NCBI RefSeq assembly: GCF_014640675.1
Contig: NZ_BMHK01000029.1
Location: 1 to 45,755 of the forward strand
Length of the DNA: 45,755 nt
DNA from: Novosphingobium endophyticum
GTDB lineage: Bacteria; Pseudomonadota; Alphaproteobacteria; Sphingomonadales; Sphingomonadaceae
Direction: 5' to 3'
Shown here: piece after piece, positions 39,352-45,755 of the stretch
Numbering within the stretch: position 1 is the first letter of the stretch
How the letters are laid out: each line of letters starts with the position of its first letter
Made by a program: the position numbers and the translations under genes
Notes under the pieces: model-generated
Told to the model about the DNA's origin: nothing
Database searches by the model: none
The model's input: the letters and a program-made list of their open reading frames with translations, nothing else

Positions 39352-41883
39352 TTACACGTCCAGGTTGGCGACGTTGAGCGCGTTTTCCTGAATGAACTCG
39401 CGGCGCGGTTCGACCACGTCACCCATCAGGCGGGTGAAGATTTCGTCGGTGACGTCGGCATCCTCCACCTTGACCTGCAGCAGCGCGCGGTTTTCAGGAT
39501 CGAGCGTGGTTTCCCAGAGCTGCTCGGCATTCATTTCGCCAAGGCCCTTGTAGCGCTGGATCGAAAGCCCGCGGCGGCCGGTGGCGAGAACCTTGTCGAG
39601 CAGTTCGCTCGGGCGGGTAATCGTGTCCTCACCCGGCGTCGGACGATGCGCTGTGGTTTCAACTTCCTCTTCGCGTTCGGTCGTTTCCGCGGGTTCGGGC
39701 TCTGCCGTCTCGGAAACCGCCCCGGCGCGCACCAGACGCGCGGCGCCCGCATAGACATCTGCGTTCTCTGCGGCGAGACGGGCGAGCTTGCGCGCCTCGG
39801 CGCTCGTCAGGAAGGCGCCTTCGATCTTGTGGTGATCGGTAACGCCGCGCCACAGCCGCTCGACTTCGAGGTTGCCCTCTTCGGTCATGTGCACGGTCCA
39901 CTTCGCCTCGCTGTCGCCGCGATCGAGCCACTGCGCGGCGCGGGCCATTGCGGTCTCGCGGTCCTGCTGCGAAAGATCGGGCACAAGCACGCCGGCGAGC
40001 GCCAGTGCCTCGATGATATTGTGATCATAACGGCGCGGCACGAAGGCCATCAGGTTGCGCAGGCGGATCGCATGCTCGACCAGCGATTCCAGGTCCGTCC
40101 CGCCGCGCGCACCGCCGGAAGTCTCCAGAACGCGGCCGTTCAGACCACCCTCGACCAGATAGCGGTCGAGCGCGGCATTGTCCTTGAGGTAGACCTCGCT
40201 GCGGCCCTTGGCGACCTTGTAGAGCGGCGGCTGGGCGATGAAGAGGTGGCCGGCGCGGATGATCTCGGGCATCTGGCGGTGAAAGAACGTCAGCAGCAGG
40301 GTGCGGATATGCGCGCCGTCGACGTCGGCGTCGGTCATGATGACGATCTTGTGGTAGCGCAGCTTTTCGAGGTTGAAATCGTCGCGGATGCCGGTGCCCA
40401 TGGCCTGGATCAGCGTGCCGACTTCCTTGGACGAGATGATGCGGTCAAAACGGGCGCGTTCGACGTTGAGAATCTTGCCCTTCAGCGGCAGGATCGCCTG
40501 CGTCTTGCGGTCACGCCCCTGCTTGGCCGAGCCGCCGGCCGAATCACCCTCGACCAGGAACAGTTCGCATTTCGACGGATCGCGTTCCTGGCAGTCGGCA
40601 AGCTTGCCGGGCAGGCTGGCGATGTCCATCGCGCCCTTGCGGCGGGTGAGTTCGCGCGCGCGCTTGGCGGCCTCGCGCGCGGCGGCGGCATCGATCACCT
40701 TCTGGATGATGGTCTTGGCAGTTGCCGGGTTTTCCTCCAGCCACTCGCTCATCTTGTCGCCCATCAGGCTTTCGAGCGGCTGGCGCACTTCGGAGCTGAC
40801 CAGCTTGTCCTTGGTCTGGCTGGAGAACTTCGGGTCCGGCAGCTTGACCGAAACGATCGCCGTAAGCCCCTCGCGCATGTCGTCGCCCGAAAGCGAGACC
40901 TTCTCCTTCTTGAGCAGGCCCGAACGTTCCGCGTAATTGTTGATCGTGCGCGTCAGCGCCGCGCGGAAGGCGGCGAGGTGGGTACCGCCGTCACGCTGCG
41001 GGATGTTGTTGGTGAAGCACAGCACGTTCTCGTAGTAGGAATCGTTCCATTCGAGCGCGACTTCGATCCCGATCCCGTCCTTGTCGGCCGTGATGGCGAT
41101 CGGATCCGGCATCAGCGCCTGTTTGTTGCGGTCGAGGTATTGCACGAAGGCCGCGATGCCGCCTTCGTAGAACAGGTCGTGCTCGATCGTTTCCTCGTGC
41201 CGTTTGTCACGCAGCTTGATGCGCACGCCGGAATTGAGGAAGGCGAGTTCGCGGTAGCGGTGCTCCAGCTTCTCGAAATCGAACTCGGTGACGTTCTTGA
41301 AGGTGTCCGTCGAGGCGAGGAACGTCACGCGCGTGCCCTTCTTGCCGTCCGGTGCGGCGCCGCGCACTTCGAGCGGGGAGACGGCATCGCCGTGCGCGAA
41401 CTTCATCCAGTGTTCCTTGCCGTCGCGCCAGACGGTCAGTTCCAGCCATTCGGACAGCGCATTGACGACCGAGACGCCGACGCCGTGGAGGCCGCCCGAA
41501 ACCTTGTAGGCGTTGTCGTCCGAAGTGTTCTCGAACTTCCCGCCGGCGTGAAGCTGGGTCATGATGACCTCGGCCGCCGAGACGCCTTCCTCCCTGTGGA
41601 TGTCGGTCGGGATGCCGCGGCCGTTATCTTCGACCGAGACTGAGCCGTCGGGATTGAGTTCGATCAGGACGAGGTCGCAATGCCCCGCCAGCGCCTCGTC
41701 GATGGCGTTGTCCGAAACCTCGAAAACCATGTGGTGCAGGCCCGAACCGTCGTCGGTATCGCCGATGTACATGCCGGGACGCTTGCGCACCGCGTCGAGG
41801 CCTTTCAGGACCTTGATCGATTCGGCGCCATAGGAGTTTTCGTTCTTGCCGTTCCCGGGGGCGGCTTCTTCGGAATTTGCCAT
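39352..41883 (-). CDS. gyrB: DNA gyrase subunit B
   Basis: An 843-residue ATPase subunit of gyrase. GHKL ATPase motifs are FEVSDNAIDEALAG, VEDNGRGIPTDIH and SGGLHGVGVSVVNALS; the TOPRIM domain shows LFLVEGDSAGGSAKQGRDR and the acidic TDADVDGAHI. The C-terminal tail GLGEMNAEQLWETTLDP is intact. Between TOPRIM and that tail lies a region with a Glu/Thr-rich stretch (ETAEPEPAETTEREEEVE) of about 40 residues that looks disordered. The ATG at 41883 is preferred over an upstream extension to 41952. No Shine-Dalgarno sequence is seen. Transcribed alone from the 695-bp spacer. Confidence 0.96.
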   Translation of the reverse strand: MANSEEAAPGNGKNENSYGAESIKVLKGLDAVRKRPGMYIGDTDDGSGLHHMVFEVSDNAIDEALAGHCDLVLIELNPDGSVSVEDNGRGIPTDIHREEGVSAAEVIMTQLHAGGKFENTSDDNAYKVSGGLHGVGVSVVNALSEWLELTVWRDGKEHWMKFAHGDAVSPLEVRGAAPDGKKGTRVTFLASTDTFKNVTEFDFEKLEHRYRELAFLNSGVRIKLRDKRHEETIEHDLFYEGGIAAFVQYLDRNKQALMPDPIAITADKDGIGIEVALEWNDSYYENVLCFTNNIPQRDGGTHLAAFRAALTRTINNYAERSGLLKKEKVSLSGDDMREGLTAIVSVKLPDPKFSSQTKDKLVSSEVRQPLESLMGDKMSEWLEENPATAKTIIQKVIDAAAAREAAKRARELTRRKGAMDIASLPGKLADCQERDPSKCELFLVEGDSAGGSAKQGRDRKTQAILPLKGKILNVERARFDRIISSKEVGTLIQAMGTGIRDDFNLEKLRYHKIVIMTDADVDGAHIRTLLLTFFHRQMPEIIRAGHLFIAQPPLYKVAKGRSEVYLKDNAALDRYLVEGGLNGRVLETSGGARGGTDLESLVEHAIRLRNLMAFVPRRYDHNIIEALALAGVLVPDLSQQDRETAMARAAQWLDRGDSEAKWTVHMTEEGNLEVERLWRGVTDHHKIEGAFLTSAEARKLARLAAENADVYAGAARLVRAGAVSETAEPEPAETTEREEEVETTAHRPTPGEDTITRPSELLDKVLATGRRGLSIQRYKGLGEMNAEQLWETTLDPENRALLQVKVEDADVTDEIFTRLMGDVVEPRREFIQENALNVANLDV

Positions 41884-42035
41884 GGCGATTCTATAGGGAT
41901 TGCAGGGGGCAAACCCAAGCAAAAGCGGCGTCCTGGCGGCGCTTTTCCACAAGAGTTGGGGGGAAGGTGGGGTGGTGCGCCAAGGTGGAGGGAGTCCAGG
42001 GCGGCTTGCCCCTATTGCATCCCGGCTTTCGTTTT

Positions 42036-42043
42036 TTGCAACT
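42036..42043. repeat. TTGCAACT octamer, isolated copy in the gyrB-guaA spacer
   Basis: One of four copies of TTGCAACT or its complement in the spacer 41884-42578; the other three are clustered at 42424-42495. This copy follows a T-rich run (42032-42037). Confidence 0.6.
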
Positions 42044-42082
42044 ATCGCATTTCATGTATTCGGCGTGGGTCGGACCTGCGCG

Positions 42083-42247
42083 ATGCACCGCACGCATATT
42101 GCAGTGCAGCGCGACGGGCGAACGGCAACGATCGCGTTCAATCCGATAGCGTCAGTTTCGTCGAAAGGCGCCAGCGCATGTTGCGCTTCGCGGGTTTGCG
42201 GCGAGCAGCCTTGCTTCGGCACATCCGGGAGCCGTGCGCGGGCATAA
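42083..42247 (+). other. Possible small ORF (54 residues) or transcript upstream of the terminator
   Basis: An open frame beginning MHRTHIAVQRDGRTATIAF and ending TAA at 42247, 8 bp before a hairpin terminator. It is Ser/Cys-rich toward the end (ACCASRVCGEQPC) and resembles no family I know. There is no good ribosome binding site. It could be a real short gene, an untranslated RNA, or chance; I report it because it fills otherwise empty DNA. Confidence 0.2.
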
Positions 42248-42253
42248 GGCACG

Positions 42254-42280
42254 AAAAAGGCGGCCTTATGGGCCGCCTTT
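42254..42280 (-). terminator. Intrinsic terminator behind the 26-residue peptide gene
   Basis: AAAGGCGGCC (42256-42265) pairs with GGCCGCCTTT (42271-42280) over a 5-nt loop. On the minus strand it is followed by five T residues (complement of A 42254-42258), 23 bp after the small peptide's stop; on the plus strand the T tract is only three long. Confidence 0.85.
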
Positions 42281-42302
42281 CTCGTTGGGTCGGTTTCGCC
42301 CC

Positions 42303-42383
42303 TCAGGCGAGGGTCAGAGCAAACGCGAGGGCACTGGTGCCCAAGGCTGCGGCGAGGCCGACGGTCCGTTCGATGATCGTCAT
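42303..42383 (-). CDS. Small hydrophobic peptide, 26 residues (MTIIERTVGLAAAL...)
   Basis: A 26-codon frame beginning MTIIERTVGLAAALG and ending FALTLA. After a charged N-terminus (Glu5, Arg6) the remaining 20 residues are uninterrupted Ala/Leu/Gly/Thr, enough for one membrane helix. AGGAG lies 8-12 bases upstream of the ATG, one of the better ribosome binding sites of the window. A strong terminator follows 23 bp downstream, and a TTGACA box lies at 42458-42463 upstream. The transcript would be about 170-180 nt. It is too short for routine annotation. Function is unknown; single-helix micro-proteins often bind and tune membrane complexes or transporters, or may serve as a toxin. Confidence 0.65.
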   Translation of the reverse strand: MTIIERTVGLAAALGTSALAFALTLA

Positions 42384-42423
42384 GTCTTGCTCCTGCAGTA
42401 GTCGGAGGGTCTCCCCTCTTCGC

Positions 42424-42495
42424 AGTTGCAAGGTATGGGTGCGGGCAATTTTCGCAATGTCAAAAGCAACAAAACAAGTTGCAAGATTTGCAACT
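42424..42495 (-). promoter_or_regulatory. Upstream region of the small peptide gene with TTGCAACT octamers and a palindrome
   Basis: A perfect dyad AGTTGCAA-GAT-TTGCAACT occupies 42477-42495, and a third AGTTGCAA lies at 42424-42431. Between them, on the minus strand, a TTGACA -35 element (42458-42463) is followed by only weak -10 candidates such as CATACC (42432-42437, 20-bp spacing). The octamers bracket the presumed promoter as operator sites would. The remainder of the 695-bp spacer 41884-42578 holds the terminator, the peptide, one more octamer and no other supported feature. Confidence 0.55.
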
Positions 42496-42578
42496 AAGGG
42501 CAAAATCCCCCTTCATGGAGGTGGGCCGGCAGGTGCATCTGTCTGGACACCCGGCGCTCGCGATACTAGTGCCCGGCC

Positions 42579-44138
<1,560 letters not shown>

Positions 44139-44199
44139 TTTTTGCCCTTCCGGCAGTATCCAAAAATGCGCAAGAACAGATCGGAATGAACGGACGCCA

Positions 44200-44454
44200 T
44201 CACTCGCCGCACAGGCGGTCGCTGGCTTCCCGCAATATGATTTGCGGAATCCAAGCGGCCTCGTCGTAGATCCTGCGCTCTGGGCGCTCGGTCACCCGGG
44301 ACGGCGCCTTCGTCCGCAAATGCGCATCGCGTGCTTTCGGTGGACCCATCTGCGTCAGGCCGCCGGCAGGGGCTAGGCGTCGCCATTGGCGGCCTGGATC
44401 GGGATAGCCTGTCCCGTTGGACTGCGGGATCGCTTCATGATCGAGTTTCGGCAT
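44200..44454 (-). pseudogene. Truncated cupin-family remnant
   Basis: In the 371-bp spacer between guaA and dapE, a minus-strand frame begins MPKLDHEAIPQSNGTGYPDP and continues GRQWRRLAPAGGLTQMG. This matches the N-terminus of a common sphingomonad cupin-domain protein. The similarity stops after about 37 codons (near 44344), before the metal-binding His box; the rest of the frame (ending IILREASDRLCGE) is unrelated to cupins and unrecognised. It looks like the stump of a gene removed by deletion. The start codon is intact and lies 55 bp from the dapE ATG on the other strand, so the former gene was divergent from dapE. The family match is from memory. Confidence 0.55.
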
Positions 44455-44509
44455 GGCTTGCGCTCTGCGCCTATGGTCAAGGACGCGGGCTTGTGCGATG
44501 GGCCGCCTT

Positions 44510-45661
44510 ATGTCCCAGACCGCGCCCGCCACTGCAAGCGTCGCCGAGCTTGCCGAAGCCCTGATCGCCTGCCCGAGCGTCACCCCGGCAACGGGGCTGG
44601 TATTCGACTGCCTGGAAGGCCAGCTTGCGCCGCTCGGCTTCGAGGTAGTGCGCTTCGTGGCCGGTGAGGCGCCGGACGGGCCGGTGGAGAATCTCTTCGC
44701 CATCCGCAGGGGACCCGAAGGCTCGCGCCACTTCGCTTTTGCCGGGCACCTCGACGTTGTGCCGCCGGGCGAGGGCTGGACCACGGCGCCCTTCCTGCCC
44801 GAACGGCGCGGAGAGCTGCTTTACGGACGCGGCGCGGTCGACATGAAGGGCTCGATCGCGGCCATGGTCGCGGCGGTGCGGGAGATTCCCGCAGAGGCCG
44901 GCACGATCAGCTTCGTCATCACTGGCGACGAGGAAGGCCCGGCGCGCTTCGGTACGCTCGCCCTCATCGACCTGATGCGCGAGCGTGGCGACATTCCGGA
45001 CCTGTGCCTCGTGGGCGAGCCCACTTCGGTCAACCGCCTTGGCGACACGATGAAGATCGGCCGGCGCGGGTCGGTGAACATCTTCCTCGAAGTCGAAGGC
45101 ATGCAGGGCCACGTCGCCTATCCGCATCTGGCGCACAACCCGATCACGCCGCTGGTCGCCATGCTGGCCGAACTCAACGCGCTGGTACTCGACGAGGGGA
45201 CCGAGTGGTTCCAGGCCTCGAACCTGGAGGTCACCGACCTTACCGTCGGCAATCCGGCGCACAACGTGATCCCCGCCAAGGCCATGGCGCGCCTCTCCAT
45301 CCGCTTCAACGACCTGCACACCGGCGCCGAACTCGGCGCGCGCGTGACTGCCATCGCCGAAAAGCACGGGGGCACCGCGCGTCCCGTGATTTCGGGCGAG
45401 GCCTTCCTGACCGAGCCGGGTGCGTTCTCGACCATTCTTGCAGACGCAATTCGCGCCGAGACCGGAATCGCGCCCGAGCTTTCGACCAGCGGCGGCACGT
45501 CGGACGCACGCTTCCTGAAGGACATCGTGCCGGTCATCGAATTCGGCCTGTGCAATGCGACGATGCACAAGCGTGACGAGGCGGTGGCGCTGGAAGACCT
45601 CGACGCGCTCGCGCGCATCTACGCCCGAGTGGCGCAAGGCGCTCTCAAGGCTGGACAATAG
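44510..45661 (+). CDS. dapE: Succinyl-diaminopimelate desuccinylase
   Basis: A 383-residue M20-family zinc hydrolase that releases succinate from N-succinyl-LL-diaminopimelate in lysine and peptidoglycan precursor synthesis. Metal and catalytic motifs: FAGHLDVVPPG (His ligand and Asp), GRGAVDMKGSIAAM (bridging Asp), TGDEEGPA (catalytic and metal Glu), and SGGTSDARF near the C-terminus. The dimerisation lid contains RRGSVNIFLEVEGMQGHVAYP. The ATG at 44510 gives the usual N-terminus; starts at 44498 and 44453 are open but unsupported. A CCGCC/GGCGG dyad follows the stop without a T tract. Confidence 0.93.
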   Translation: MSQTAPATASVAELAEALIACPSVTPATGLVFDCLEGQLAPLGFEVVRFVAGEAPDGPVENLFAIRRGPEGSRHFAFAGHLDVVPPGEGWTTAPFLPERRGELLYGRGAVDMKGSIAAMVAAVREIPAEAGTISFVITGDEEGPARFGTLALIDLMRERGDIPDLCLVGEPTSVNRLGDTMKIGRRGSVNIFLEVEGMQGHVAYPHLAHNPITPLVAMLAELNALVLDEGTEWFQASNLEVTDLTVGNPAHNVIPAKAMARLSIRFNDLHTGAELGARVTAIAEKHGGTARPVISGEAFLTEPGAFSTILADAIRAETGIAPELSTSGGTSDARFLKDIVPVIEFGLCNATMHKRDEAVALEDLDALARIYARVAQGALKAGQ

Positions 45662-45714
45662 CCGCCGCGCTTGCGACCGTGGCGGCGTGAAGACAAAGTC
45701 TGGTCACGACAGTT

Positions 45715-45745
45715 CCGTCATCCTGAACTTGTTTCAGGACCCATT
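45715..45745. repeat. Dispersed intergenic palindrome (TCCTGAA...TTCAGGA type), at window edge
   Basis: TCCTGAA (45721-45727) and TTCAGGA (45733-45739) flank a 5-bp loop, within the phrase GTCATCCTGAACTTG and CAGGACCCATTG. This resembles a short repeat scattered through intergenic DNA of many alphaproteobacteria. The element may continue beyond the window. Confidence 0.6.
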
Positions 45746-45755
45746 GTGCCAATCA

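Noticed and set aside
45661..45690. Hairpin after dapE as an intrinsic terminator
   Set aside because: GCCGCC/GGCGGC can pair, but no T tract follows and the loop is long.

Overview
This window is a GC-rich chromosomal segment of an alphaproteobacterium, most likely a member of the Sphingomonadales (Novosphingobium or a close relative). That placement is inferred from gene content and order: a plant-type glutamate-cysteine ligase, the block smc / two DsbA-like thioredoxins / DUF721 (DciA) diverging from mutY, a sphingomonad-type winged-helix regulator, hflK-hflC-degP in one unit, and intergenic repeats of a kind common in this order. I see no rRNA, tRNA, CRISPR array, prophage or insertion sequence. 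Most of the window is housekeeping sequence, with a few accessory islands.

Layout. 1-7.1 kb: a palindromic element, gltX, a MoaD/ThiS-like ubiquitin-fold gene paired with a six-Asp-box beta-propeller gene, gshA, rsmE, ubiA and a VOC (glyoxalase-fold) gene. 7.1-8.3 kb: a textbook SoxR operator between the VOC gene and soxR, then a brnTA toxin-antitoxin pair with its own promoter. 8.3-17.2 kb: smc and two periplasmic DsbA-like proteins with dciA on the minus strand; mutY, a serine hydrolase and nudC on the plus strand. 17.2-21.3 kb: an ECF41 sigma factor with its carboxymuconolactone-decarboxylase partner and a matching ECF41 promoter, a long inverted repeat, a DUF1489 gene, mgtE and a cyclophilin with a strong terminator. 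21.4-24.7 kb: a small surface or polysaccharide island (frameshifted acetyltransferase, GT2 glycosyltransferase, PilZ protein) and a winged-helix regulator. 24.7-29 kb: a minus-strand operon mrp, orphan molybdenum-hydroxylase large subunit, hemH, joined by 1-nt stop/start overlaps. 29-32.8 kb: hflK-hflC-degP ending in a strong terminator. 32.9-45.7 kb: PBP1A, cytochrome b561, gamma-glutamyltransferase, aldehyde dehydrogenase, gyrB, an approximately 700-bp gyrB/guaA spacer containing a probable 26-residue membrane peptide gene with its own terminator and repeated TTGCAACT octamers, guaA, a truncated cupin remnant, dapE and a repeat at the right edge.

Themes. Several genes concern redox and thiol chemistry: glutathione synthesis (gshA) and breakdown (ggt), SoxR with its target, two DsbA-like oxidoreductases, the ECF41/AhpD-fold pair, and Fe-S, haem and molybdenum enzymes. 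Envelope quality control (HflKC, DegP, PBP1A) forms a second theme. The best candidates for undescribed biology are the ubiquitin-like/propeller pair behind an FNR-type palindrome, the micro-gene between gyrB and guaA, and the mrp/Mo-hydroxylase/hemH coupling. No complete novel defence or secretion system was found.
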